From contig CM066296.1 of assembly GCA_033816765.1 (NCBI GenBank), positions 2,666,001 through 2,730,000 on the forward strand: a DNA stretch of 64,000 nt, written 5' to 3'. Numbering within the stretch: position 1 is the stretch's first letter; every line of letters starts with the position of its first letter. Below, piece by piece: positions 33,901 through 42,939 of this stretch. The position numbers and the translations under genes are program-made. The notes beneath the pieces were generated by a model that saw nothing but the letters and a program-made list of their open reading frames with translations, ran no database searches and was not told where the DNA came from. This stretch comes from Nothopassalora personata. Lineage: Eukaryota; Ascomycota; Dothideomycetes; Mycosphaerellales; Mycosphaerellaceae.

Positions 33901-35749
33901 CCTGCCACCGAGCGAACTCGACGGCATGACCTACACTAACATCATGACTGTCACAGACAGGCTCACGAAGGAAGTGGAACTGATACCTATTGGCGCTATG
34001 ACAGCGCAGAACGCTGCAAGGTTGTTCCTCAAGCACGTCTTTTGCCGACACGGCTTCCCTGACACTATCACTTCAGATCGCGGCAAGCAGTTCATAGCCA
34101 CCTTCTGGAAACGCCTGTGCAAGATGCTCCGCACAGAGAGGAAGCTGAGTTCTTCCTATCACCCCCAGACCGATGGGCAGTCAGAACGTACTAACCAGGC
34201 AATGGAGCAGTACCTACGAGCCTTCATCAATGAGTCGCAGAGTGACTGGGCAGAATGGCTCCCCCTGGCCCAATTTGCAATGAACAACCACGTGTCAGAG
34301 ACTACGGGTGTGTCACCATTCTACGCCAACCTAGGCTACAACCCCGAGTTCACCGAGCGCATTGATCTGCAAGCCGGTAAAGACCGTAACCTCACGACTA
34401 TCCAGCGACTCGACAGCAAATCAGCTGAGGCGTTCGCCCGACGGATCTGTGAGCTGCATCGCAACCTTCAAGAGAACATGCGAATGTCACAAGCACTTCA
34501 AGCGGAAGCAGCAAACAGGCACCGCAGCATCTCGCCAGACTACAAGGTTGGCGACTGGGTGTATCTGAGCACGAAGAACATCCGCACGACACGACCGTCG
34601 AAGAAGCTCGACCGCAAGTACGCCGGCCCATACCAGATCACGGAGGTTATGCCGGCGAAGCTATCATATAAGCTGAACCTGTCTGATGCCCTTGCAGGAC
34701 TAGACAATTGCTTTCACACGTCACTACTTCAGCGCGCTGACAGCCCCGATCTCCTACCGCTCGAGGGACAACGGCTGGCGCCACCCCCAGCCATCACGAT
34801 TGAACCAGACACGAGAGAAGCCGAAGCTGCAGCAGACGTTACCGCACCAACACTCGAATACGAGGTGGACAAGATCTTAGACATGTACACCCGCAAGAGG
34901 GCTGGCAAGGTGAAGAAAGGAAAGAAGCGCAACGTGGACACTTGGTACAAGGTGCGCTGGACAGGATATCAGGATATGGAAGATGGAGAAACCTGGCAAC
35001 CAGCTGAGGACTTGCTTGTGAAAGCAGCCGCCGCTCTTGCAGACTTTCACCATAACCGGCCGGAGTTATCCACACCTGCAGGCTTTGCAGCTCCATCCGA
35101 CTGGTCCCCACCAGACAATGAGGTGCTCGGACTCAACACGATCAGGGTCAAGCAAGACACCGTCACGATTGAGCCAGCCGGAGCCTTGCCTCTGATGGAA
35201 TCGGGTCAGCGCATGTTCACCACGCACCGCTGCACTGACCAGGTTACGAGACAGCCCGTCGTCACAACTGAGGTCACCGGCGCCAGCCGTCCTCAGCTCT
35301 GCGATAGCACAGGCAGTTGTACCGATGCTTTAGTAAGACCTGCAGAGCCTGCAATGATACCCAACCTTAGTCACAAGGATCAGACGCGAGTGTCCGCCGA
35401 AGACAGACTTAGGTCTAGGTCGGGCCAGCTAGCCAAGCAATGCGAGTCTAAAGCAGACACCGCAGCGAAAGAGATGTGCGACGCGGAGATTGCAGTGAAG
35501 GAGATGGACGACGATCTGGAGGATGACTGGACGTTTGCACGGTTATGGAGCTCGACAGGCAAAGGTGACAAGTGGCCACACAAGACGGAGCAAGTGAATA
35601 AACGAATGAAGGAGCGACACGCTCAGAGGACTGAGGCGACTTTTGAGAGGGGGGGTACTGTCACGGGCAGCCCGCGACCCTTCACTGACGATGCGTCGTC
35701 CCGGGTGAACCTCGGACCTTCTGCATCGGGACTAGCGGCTTGGCGTTAG
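30914..35749 (+). CDS. Pol polyprotein of intact gypsy element (-1 frame of gag)
   Basis: The frame is open from 30914 to TAG at 35747-35749, inside the 3' LTR. No ATG occurs before 31013, so expression by frameshift from Gag is likely. Numbering from 30941: a protease-like motif LVDSAST at residues 64-70 (usual DSG/DTG reads DSA); RT with YLDD at 482-485; RNase H with ETDSSDFVNAG and YDKELLAI; integrase with an HHCC zinc finger (HDPPAAGHPGR...CRPC) and catalytic D983, D1046, E1082 (D,D35E); and a chromodomain at about 1305-1370 (YEVDKILD, RWTGY, ETWQP). The chromodomain would steer integration to marked chromatin. The last 30 or so residues are encoded by the LTR itself. Confidence 0.95.
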   Translation, partial: GKWRDRCLSVADSGQPNIQGQKEHEIERHRVQEMDYEEGELKISACALEPQQPDVHPHIVLPVRIQHEKARGLVDSASTSLFLDWKFTRKHIIPLSPLVKSKNLTLGNGKSSGRRITHAALVDVDIKGHREQMLCYVTDLEYDVVLGLPWLSAHNPDIFWETGEVAFRSDYCFGHCLHNKTSTTVQSLNHQHRARKDTTKYGPEPFTSESGGFTAGGAELNVSSMDLDDDGEVECIEVTQRAWEMYAHRPGAKCFYVLPTGEECDENGNLKLSAMAADDLDQFLNKEFNHNPKEKLPPEYHHLADTFSAKDHDVLPPHRPGIDHEIHIKPDGPQEPPYRKPYGLAPQENEAVKKWITEQEGPGKIRPAGQKTSQSPAPVLVVRKPGGGLRVCIDYRGLNAITIKNRYPIPLIQETLNRMHGKKYFTKLDIVAAFNKLRIAEGHEWLTAFATRYGVYECLVLPFGLCNGPASFQSYINKVLQEHLDDFVSAYLDDVLIFSDTLEEHIEHVKKVLTKLRDAGLTVDIDKCEFHQQRVKYLGLIITPEGIEMDLEKLECIQTWEAPSNLKDVQAFLGFANFYRRFIEAFSRLAAPLTDLTKSNGPSNHKNRKVNWTPECQRAFDALKAAFSKAGMLAHYVPGRQTVVETDSSDFVNAGVLSQYDENGVLHPVAFYSKKLSPQECNYEIYDKELLAIIKAFEEWRPELACEGDDDTIEPVKVFTDHKNLEYFMTTKQLNRRQARWAEFLSQFNFRIIYRPGVQGTKPDSLTRRSQDLPQGVDDPRNQHQHQTLLPPERFLKIDSMRATIEDVAEETTPLNLEATEFTRTAATAAEPQAESVQDAIREAELEYRMTTAYAVDTELNAAIKTLQKGDAIPTLLQKAKVHPVHCKVEGDLLYVRNQYGGWSLWVPDDRTLRTRIIRMNHDPPAAGHPGRARTYELVAREFYWPGLARSVRRYTGNCRPCRTTKSLHTQPPGLLHPLSVPERPWQHIAVDFVVDLPPSELDGMTYTNIMTVTDRLTKEVELIPIGAMTAQNAARLFLKHVFCRHGFPDTITSDRGKQFIATFWKRLCKMLRTERKLSSSYHPQTDGQSERTNQAMEQYLRAFINESQSDWAEWLPLAQFAMNNHVSETTGVSPFYANLGYNPEFTERIDLQAGKDRNLTTIQRLDSKSAEAFARRICELHRNLQENMRMSQALQAEAANRHRSISPDYKVGDWVYLSTKNIRTTRPSKKLDRKYAGPYQITEVMPAKLSYKLNLSDALAGLDNCFHTSLLQRADSPDLLPLEGQRLAPPPAITIEPDTREAEAAADVTAPTLEYEVDKILDMYTRKRAGKVKKGKKRNVDTWYKVRWTGYQDMEDGETWQPAEDLLVKAAAALADFHHNRPELSTPAGFAAPSDWSPPDNEVLGLNTIRVKQDTVTIEPAGALPLMESGQRMFTTHRCTDQVTRQPVVTTEVTGASRPQLCDSTGSCTDALVRPAEPAMIPNLSHKDQTRVSAEDRLRSRSGQLAKQCESKADTAAKEMCDAEIAVKEMDDDLEDDWTFARLWSSTGKGDKWPHKTEQVNKRMKERHAQRTEATFERGGTVTGSPRPFTDDASSRVNLGPSASGLAAWR
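35645..35658 (+). promoter_or_regulatory. Polypurine tract of intact gypsy element
   Basis: GAGAGGGGGGGTAC lies directly before the 3' LTR, in the position for plus-strand DNA priming. Confidence 0.75.
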
Positions 35750-35841
35750 CTTAAGTACCCGCCGCGCCTCGCGCTCCTCTTTCATAGCTTCGTAGAACAA
35801 CAACTATCTCATTCGGACCCTTTGGTACGCGCGCCCTTACA
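35659..35841 (+). repeat. 3' LTR of intact gypsy element
   Basis: A 183-bp copy of the 5' LTR. The pol frame ends inside it at 35749. The ATAAT duplication follows. Confidence 0.95.
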
Positions 35842-37072
35842 ATAATAACGCTAAACTAGTACCGCGGGTTAAAACAGTTAGAGAAATGATAAGTCGAGAA
35901 TTCGACGTATACCGATAGTACCTACGAGAATTAAACAAGGTTAGTAACGGCGGCGTCTACTAGAACATATAGTATTCTCTAAGCTAATAGATTATGCGAC
36001 AAGACCCCGGGCTATAGCTCTTATAAGTAGCGCTATACCCTTAGCACTACACTCGGTTCATCTCCTTCCCTAGGCCTACGATTTTTAGCTTTAATAGGGC
36101 TTATTAGGGGGGTGACGCGAACACTATAGTGCAGCATGCTAGGGTCGACTTAAACCTCGAAATTAAAAACTACTAGACTAGTAACCGGCTTAACATGCTA
36201 TACTCTCTTAACTTAGAAGGCACTAGTGGGCCGGAGTTTTTACACGGTTTTTATAAGTAAGGGAATGCTAGAGAGTTTATCTAGTAGTGCTAGATTAACG
36301 ACTGCATAGAAGACGGCCGATTTAAGCGTTTCTTCTCGGTTAGGGTCTAGAATTACCTAAGTAAGAATAGCATTAGCTAGTTTAGAGAGGACCTAAGCGC
36401 TAGGCAAATGCGGGTAACTACTATAGGCGTTCTAATAAGGTAGGCCGTATATAAGAGGACACTACGTTAGATTAACCCTTGCTTTATCGAGATCCGCGAC
36501 GATAACTATCTTAAACTCTAGAGAAGCTAGAGCATACACTAGGTAATGGACCTCTATCGTAACTTTAAGACGCTAAGTGAGAGCGCTATAGGGTTTAATT
36601 ATCGACGCCTAGTACCCGGCTATCCTTTTTCTACGGCCGTACACCTTAGTAGCATTAGCCCTCTGTCCGATGCCCTAGCGGGTTTAAAGTCTTAGAACGA
36701 TAACGAAGTTATCCTTAATACTAGAAGATGGCTTAATGCTACGGTCCGCCTAGACTCGGAGCTCTTCTACAAGAAGATGCATAATTGGCGCGTCCGAGCT
36801 GTGAAATTAATAGATAAGCAGCTTAGCTTAGTTACTACTCTCGAGTAGATGTGCTTCATAAGCGAAGGGCGTAACGAGAGCTTCTTCCGCAACTACTATA
36901 GGAACTTCACTAGCCAGCCACTTAGGGACGCGTCTAGTAAGACTAGTATTAGCTACGACAACGAGTGGGTCTAGACAAAGGAGTTGTGTAAGAATGAGTA
37001 GAACTGAGTGGTTAGTACGGGTTTATAGGCTCCTAGTTTCTGGTTAATTTCCGGCTACAGCTGTAGCCTATA

Positions 37073-37148
37073 GGATTCTGGTTCTGATTCTAGTTCTGAT
37101 TCTAGTTCTGATTCTAGTTCTGATTCTAGTTCTGATTCTAGTTCTGAT
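37073..37148 (+). repeat. 12-bp tandem repeat coding for SDSS
   Basis: GATTCTAGTTCT is repeated about six times. In the third frame of the composite element it encodes alternating aspartate and serine. Confidence 0.9.
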
Positions 37149-37489
37149 GCTTCGGGTACAGGTGCTTCTAGTCCTTAGATCTTACTTGTTTCTTATAGTT
37201 ACTTATCTTCCCTTAACTCACTTTCTAGTCACGCGGTAGACTCGTCTTTGGATTTATCAGGTTACTAGTACTAACGCTCACTTGTCTCATGAATGGCGTT
37301 CACGTTATTCGACCATCTGGCCCGCTCGATTGATGCTGACATGGCTGTCCATTCCCTCGCCAGTTTTGGTAGGGTGAGCTGCTGTGCTGCTACAAGACCA
37401 CCTCAGCTTGCAGCGACTGGCTGCGCTACCTGTGTTGCCCGGGCTCACTGCTTTGGAACCTGAGGACAGGTTCGTAATGGGGGAGGATA

Positions 37490-37862
37490 TATTGACGACT
37501 GATGGGTTGTGTTGACCTTAGGTTTGGAGGGGGCGTCCCTTGGGTCCAACTTGCCCCAATTTCATTTAGGTTTGATTAGACATTTGGGCAAGCTAGCAGG
37601 ACCTAGTATGGCTGTTGAATATATATACTGCGCAGCTAAGCATTGTAAGCGTAGCATCAAGGCATCAATTCAATTTATACCTCTCGAGTAGAGGGCATAG
37701 GGGTTTAGGTCCGCCAATCCTCTTGTTTTATCTAGCTACTGCGCTGCTCGTCACGTGACCTAATTTCACGGTCCCGGGACCGGCAAATACCTCTGCTTAC
37801 ATAAGCGCCGCTCCACACCACCACAACTCGGGCAGGCCTACATAGGGTGGTTGGTAGACATT
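37490..37862 (+). repeat. Right terminal repeat of composite element (nearly unmutated)
   Basis: A 373-bp copy of 11768-12140 that retains many CA/TG which are TA in the left copy. It is preceded by a purine tract and followed by ACTAG. Confidence 0.85.
37763..37788. repeat. 26-bp palindrome, copy 4 (in right LTR)
   Basis: The same core CGGTCCCGGGACCG and the same imperfect flanks as copy 1. Confidence 0.9.
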
Positions 37863-37867
37863 ACTAG

Positions 37868-38997
37868 TAATATTATTAGGTTATACTAAACCTAATAGGG
37901 AGTTTCCCTTCCGTTACTTATCTAGAATATACTTATCCTAAGGGCGTTTAAAGTATTATAAACCTTATTCGATAACTACCTCTATTTAAGACTAGTTACA
38001 TTACTCGGATCGGGCTTCTTTGGAGAGTAGTTAGACAATAGGGTAAGGTAGGTAATTTACTAAGGAAATAGTCGTATTCTAATTAGTAAGGTTATAACAT
38101 AAGTTAAACGCCTCGAAGCTATAAGGGTTTCTTAGCGTTCCTAAATATAAAGGAGACTCTTAGTGTACAATTCTTAGATTACTAAGTTACTAGTAAGCGA
38201 GTAACCTCGAGTTACTAAGTTACTAGTAAGCGAGTAATCTCGTGCGGCGTACGTAATCCGGTTTATCTAATTAACTACGTCTACCGTCGCGGCTTTTATC
38301 CGATCCGTAATAGGGGTCTATAGCCCTAATATGCTAAACTTACGCTTCGCTAGCGTATCTAGTACGCTAAGCGCGCTAGACATCTATAGTAGTACTAGTA
38401 ATAGTATTAGTAGTACTAATAGGCCCCCTATAAGGGCCTTCTAGCGTAGTTAATCTTAGATAGCTTCGTCTAAAGCTATAGTAGTACTAGCGGGTCGCTA
38501 GATAGTCGCTAGTAAGGAGCTAGTAGATCGCTAGTAGTACGGGTATAGTAAGCCGCGAGAACGTAGTATAAGAAAAAAGAAGGAAAAGGAGGGAGAGGGT
38601 ATACTTCTTAAACCCTCGAGCTAGTTAACCGGGTAACTATAGCTTTAACTACCTATACCCCGATAACGATACGTACGAGCCCGTAGGCGGGTCGCATAGC
38701 GACGGAATCTACGAGAAGTAGATAGATTACTTATATAGAAACCTCCTAAAGCCGCGAGCTAAGGGTAGCTCGTCCTAGAAGGGGAGGTAGCTATAAGGGT
38801 AGCCTATAGCTAACCCTTATATATAATACGGCTATACCCGGCTTAGTATACCGTACGTAACGTGTATACGTATACTAGGAGACGCGTATAACGTCTATAG
38901 AAGAAAGTAAGCTTTACTTTATCTACGATTAGAAGATCGTAGGCGTGCTATATATTACGATATCCCCTTATAGCCTTACGGTCCTTACAATTATATA
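37868..38997. mobile_element. RIPed remnant with inverted gypsy LTR piece
   Basis: This is AT-rich, TAG-rich sequence with no readable frame. Around 38080-38160 it carries, on the minus strand, the segment shared with the LTRs at 10250 and 11394. A short direct repeat (TTACTAAGTTACTAGTAAGCGAGTAA type) occurs at about 38190-38240. The remainder is unidentified repeat debris. Confidence 0.6.
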
Positions 38998-39093
38998 TAG
39001 CGAGTATGCTTTTAGATAAATAGCGAGTATATAGACAAATAGCGAGTGTATAGACAAATAGCGAGTGTATAGACAAATAGCGAGTGTATACGA
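38998..39093 (+). repeat. 19-bp tandem repeat at the edge of the RIPed block
   Basis: Units of TAGCGAGTGTATAGACAAA are repeated about four to five times, the first ones diverged. Sequence to the right is no longer RIPed. Confidence 0.9.
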
Positions 39094-40905
39094 GTCTATA
39101 ATAATGGGGATTGCAGATTTGAAGATTTTGAATATAGGTAATTGCCGGTTGTGTAAGCCTAGGCCACCGCCATCTGCGACTTTGGGGTACTGTAGGATTC
39201 GCGACGTTGACTTCCTTGCTTTCTTCTTGTTTCACTCATATTGCAACATATTGACACCGACAGCCGATCGAATACGGGTACATGCTGCGACCTCGTGTTG
39301 CGCTCTGCAATTGGTACCGATGTACGTGACCTTTTCGGACGTCATGACGAAACGAACGATGACAAGACCCTTGCCAGCCTTTCAGTATTGAACGCAAGCA
39401 GACCGAGGAAGAGCTTCATGGGGATGCATACGGATACAGATTTTGTTCGAAAATCAGCAAAGGTGAAGGGAGGTGAAAGACGAAGCAAAATAATCAGCAT
39501 GCGCTCAATCGCGTATCAATCCGCACAACCTCGCTCGCGACCAGCTCATAGAGCTCGCCGAGGGAACGAAAGCGCTGAGCTCTTGGGTTCGACTGAATGA
39601 CACTGCCACTCACGCACCGTGCTGATGAGCAAATGCTGGTCGTCGAGTCCGCGAGCAGATTCTGAGTATAAATGGCGTTTGCGTCCGAAGAGGCATGTGA
39701 TCGGTCCACGTAGGCATGAGAGAATGGCTAGTAGCGTGTGAGACAGCTCTCAAGGTTTTATGATTTTATTGGCCCTTCAAGATGGGTTTGTCATTGGAGG
39801 GAGTGGATTTGAGCTGAGGTAAATGAGATCTTGCGGCAGCTCGTCGTCAAGTAGCTAGTGAAGCGTTCACATGACACCATATGTCGTCACTCCAACAGAT
39901 TGTACTCACAAAAAGATCAAATCGCCCTTCTACCATCTAACCAACCAGCCCTCGAACCACCGACCTCCCCATTTCCACCGCGAAAGCAAAAGGAAAGCCT
40001 CCGAAGAAGCGTTCCCTCAAGGACAACCCCGAGGTGGAACGAGGGGGAAGACCTGTTCGATGACATCCAAGTCAAGCTTCACAAAGTACCGGCAAGGCAT
40101 TTGATGGAACATTAATGGGGTTCATGAAGCTCATACTCACCGAAGTGAGCGGTTTGATTAACTACTAACGATCAAAAGTTCGTTGGATATGCGGACGTAT
40201 GAGCCGAACTTGTCTCACGACAATCGGACGTTTCCCACCCCAGTGCTCTGATTGGCTTGCTTGGATGTCGATGATTTATGTGATAAGGTGGGGGTATATA
40301 TAGGTTGGTGGAGGGAGAGGGAAGTCGGAAGAGGTGGCTAGGGCAGTACTCACTTTCCGGCCAGTACAGTTGGCATAAGGCATCGTCCGAGTGATGGTCT
40401 TGTGGTGTGTAGGTATGAGCATTAGATCATGAATCCCGATACATTTACTGGAGATGAGCATCCGGTTGACAGTTAATACAGTATCGTGAAAGAAGTGCAT
40501 TTACTGGAGTAATGACAAAGTCAATCCGTCTGTATTGGTGACGACATGGCAGAAATTACATGTAAGAATTAAGTAAGTCCACTGCAGCGGCAACTTGTCT
40601 GCGGACTAGAACCGTTCAGACGCACTAGACTGCAATCTCAGGGTCAGTGTATAAGAAAGGACGACAAACGCGCGTCGCAAAAGGTAAGACAGCAAGATGC
40701 TGCAAAAACAGCATATGAGCCATGTGGCGGACGGTGAGAGTCTGAGAGATGCGAGACCCACCAGCTCTAGTGGGCATGTCATTTGTTTTGCTCTGTATGC
40801 GATGCAAGCTGTGTCTTGCTTGTCATCGTGCTGCCACTGCCGTGGCCTATCGTATGCATCACATCAGTGGGAAACCTCTTGTTTCTTCGCCGTGGCCATC
40901 GTGCC
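39094..40905. other. Intergenic, no supported gene
   Basis: Unmutated sequence of mixed composition. Short open frames exist on both strands but none has a recognisable motif or clear splice support. TATA-like GGTATATATAGG lies at about 40291-40302 with no convincing frame after it. Confidence 0.5.
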
Positions 40906-41783
40906 TCACTTATTCTTACTCAGATCGTTCAACTTCTTCTGCAGCTCCTCCACTTGAGCTTGCAGAGCCCTGAACTTCTTCGCCACAGGTGTGTCCTCCT
41001 TCAACTCGTCCTCCTCACCCTGCTCGCTCTCTGGCTCGTCGTCCCCATCATCTCTCTTCCGCTTCTTGCTGAGGCAAGCCGCGCCCTCCGCGTGCTGATG
41101 GTAGTCACAGCAGCTAGCGGCAGCGGCGTTCGCATTCCAATGTCCCTCATCGAATCCTGCGAGTTTGTGGAAAGAAGCCCGTGCCACATCTAGCAAGAAG
41201 GCTTTACCATCCTTATCCGATAGCTTTGCTGCGTTCGCCCCCCATACATGCATGCCCACCATCAGTTTGCGCAAAGGCGATCCCGGCTGCGCTACCGCAT
41301 AAGCTTTTTAGACCATTTCTGAGTTGGGAACATCGCCTTCGTGGACGCTCGCGATCATCCCACTGATCGCGGCGTCCATTGCGCCTCCGTCATTGAGCTG
41401 GCTGGCCAGACCGTAAAAATCAATCAAGCGCGAACGGCAGTCCGCATCCTCGCGGTCAGCATCATCGCCATGACCTTGGCACTGTATGATGCCGCTGTAA
41501 AGGTACAGCATGTAATGGTGAAGTGTCTCTTCGGTCGAGTGGGGTAAGGTGATGTCGAAGATTGTTCGTGTTGGTTCGAGCATGAGCTTGGTTCGGAAGT
41601 ACCTGGAGCGCCGAGCGATCATTGTCTTGTGCACAGTGAAGCACTGCTTGCCTCCGGGGACACGGATGGTGATGAACCCGCCTGTGAGTCTGCGAGCTAT
41701 TAGTCTCAGATCTATGAGGCGCTCCGATGTACATACTGTCGCTGCTCGTCCACCATGCCGCGTGTGTCCTTGTAGTCTGACAT
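40906..41783 (-). pseudogene. BTB/POZ-domain protein gene with in-frame TAA
   Basis: Exon 1 (41783-41737) encodes MSDYKDTRGMVDEQRQ. A 47-nt intron (41736-41690) has a GTATGT donor, a CTAAT branch site and a CAG acceptor. Exon 2 then encodes a BTB domain (ITIRVPGGKQCFTVHKTM, SRYFRTKL, IFDITLP, LYLYSG). At 41310-41308 a TAA interrupts the frame, leaving 142 residues. The same frame stays open behind it to 40906 and encodes a basic/acidic segment (KKRKRDD, then acidic) and a short coiled coil (FRALQAQVEELQKKLNDL). BTB domains mediate protein dimerisation or bind cullin 3. Either the gene is broken (one C-to-T change at CAA would do it), or the short BTB protein is the real product. Confidence 0.65.
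41690..41736 (-). other. Intron of the BTB gene
   Basis: 47 nt with donor GTATGT, branch-like GACTAAT and acceptor CTCGCAG. Removing it joins the first ATG to the BTB frame. Confidence 0.75.
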
Positions 41784-42399
41784 AATGGTGGTGTGCTGGG
41801 TATGTCGTTTACGGCTTGATGTTGTTTTAATGATATCGTAGATAGATGTAAGTTTGTGGCATAAGAGGATTACCGTGTAGTGCCGAGTCGCGTTGAGATG
41901 AAGACTTGTGAGAGCTATGAAGCATGTGACGTCTAGCGCAGAAGCACCGAAGTGAAGATAACACTCAGCGTATTGCTCGTTCCATCGATAGCTGTGGTAC
42001 TGCTCGTCGTTACCGCGGCCAGAACGCTCCATCTAACCAGTCCTCGTGCTGTTTCTTATCCACGTGTCAAGCAGAGAGCGTCGAGGCAAAACGCGCGTCT
42101 TGTAACCATCACCAACGCACTTCTCCTCGAGCACTGACGGTCAACATCGGACACACTCGAAGCGATAGCGCCTTCGCGTGTTCTTTGCAGCCATGCTCAA
42201 GGACTTTCCCAAGAGCGTCCCGAGCACATTGATCTCTTGTGCGGTGTCGTGAGCCAGTCTCGTGATGACTGGAAGTGAGAAGACGCTTCGGTCTAGTGAC
42301 AAGGAGGTGCGGTTCAGCGGGTTCCCAAGCACAGCGCTGGTCCGTTGGATCATGCATTCGAGCGGAGGAGTAGATTCCGAAACAAAACGCTGCCAATGC

Positions 42400-42939
42400 T
42401 CATGATGCGCCTCTCGGCGGAAACTGGCTCTCCTTGACCTCCCCATCTTTCTGCAGTCTCACGAACCTCAAAGTTCCCAACCCGAGCCACATACCCTTCC
42501 ACTCGTCCAACTTCTGCAGCGTCTCCACGTCCTGCAAGTTCGGCAACCAGAACCCACTTTCGAATTCCTGTGCCTCGGCCTTGATCGCCTGCTCCAACAA
42601 TGACTGCCTGTTCGAAGCGGGCCTTCCCGGTCTCCTCTCCGCCTTCAGCGCATCCAGCTCCTCATCGTGGCGGCGCAGAAATTGCTCCACCAATTCCTTC
42701 ATCTCATCCACATCCAGTGGATGCAGTGTCTCCGGCAGCCGATCTTGGAAGAAGGCAACGCGCTCAAGCCATGGTAAGTTCGTCTTCTGCTTGGTTGATT
42801 TCATGTTGGCCACCCGCTCGTCTCTCGCGCCTGCTCTGCGAAGTCGTTGAGCATCTCTGCTGTTCTCATGCAGGGCGTTGATCTTGCTGCCCTTCTTCTT
42901 GGTGACGCGCTTGGTCACTTTGCTTAGTTTGGAGGGCAT
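42400..42939 (-). CDS. TMA16: Translation machinery-associated protein 16
   Basis: 179 residues from the ATG at 42939, chosen because the family begins with a short basic segment (here MPSKLSKVTKRVTKKKG) and the longer upstream frame has no family resemblance. The motif KINALHENSRDAQRLRRA and the later LPWLERVAFFQ are typical of TMA16. Charged helices follow, and the end is a hydrophobic GFWLPNLQD...WKGMWLG segment. In yeast TMA16 binds pre-60S ribosomal particles; a role in ribosome assembly is taken from the family. It is divergent from EXO1 across 305 bp. No intron is seen. Confidence 0.92.
   Translation of the reverse strand: MPSKLSKVTKRVTKKKGSKINALHENSRDAQRLRRAGARDERVANMKSTKQKTNLPWLERVAFFQDRLPETLHPLDVDEMKELVEQFLRRHDEELDALKAERRPGRPASNRQSLLEQAIKAEAQEFESGFWLPNLQDVETLQKLDEWKGMWLGLGTLRFVRLQKDGEVKESQFPPRGAS

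Larger units (their letters stand above)
28533..35841 (+). mobile_element. Intact Ty3/gypsy chromovirus (7309 bp), TSD ATAAT
   Basis: Two 183-bp LTRs (28533-28715 and 35659-35841) appear identical by eye. ATAAT flanks both ends (28528-28532 and 35842-35846). Gag and pol are complete open frames without RIP damage. A G-rich purine tract (GAGAGGGGGGG) precedes the 3' LTR. Domain order protease, RT, RNase H, integrase, chromodomain places it among fungal chromoviruses (the Tf1/MAGGY/CfT-1-like broad group; the exact clade needs a tree). Identical LTRs and no RIP mean a recent insertion, into the third frame of the composite element. It may still be active. Confidence 0.96.
20400..37270 (+). pseudogene. 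Third long frame of composite element, function unknown, split by insertions
   Basis: Segments at about 20400-20556, 20905-21164, 27100-28532 and 35842-37270 join in frame once the solo LTR, copia and gypsy insertions and their duplications are discounted. They make roughly 1,000 codons with scattered RIP-type stops. Visible features are basic, K/R-rich stretches near 27130-27500, a proline/serine/threonine-rich middle near 27600-27900, and an SDSS-repeat tail (37073-37148). I see no reverse transcriptase, integrase, zinc knuckle or membrane segment and do not recognise the family. It is an extra module beyond gag-pro-pol. The start is uncertain. Confidence 0.5.
11768..37862 (+). mobile_element. 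Large composite LTR retroelement with three ORF modules and nested insertions
   Basis: Two 373-bp direct repeats (11768-12140 and 37490-37862) are flanked on both sides by ACTAG (11763-11767 and 37863-37867), which supports one insertion event. Inside, in order: a gag-protease frame, a Ty3-type pol frame and a third long frame of unknown function. A purine tract (GGGGGAGGATA) precedes the right repeat. Removing the four directly inserted sequences and their duplications leaves about 11.7 kb, large for a gypsy element. All three frames are heavily RIPed, whereas the last 600 bp, including the right repeat, are nearly unmutated. The repeats do not end in plain TG...CA, so the exact termini could shift by a few bases. 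Confidence 0.7.

Noticed and set aside
37868..38260. Continuation of the gypsy LTR cut at 11767
   Set aside because: The related LTR segment on this side is in inverted orientation and no direct sequence continuity is visible.
39065..40115. Several 70-119 codon frames in the intergenic region
   Set aside because: They overlap each other in different frames and show no domain, splice or codon-pattern support.
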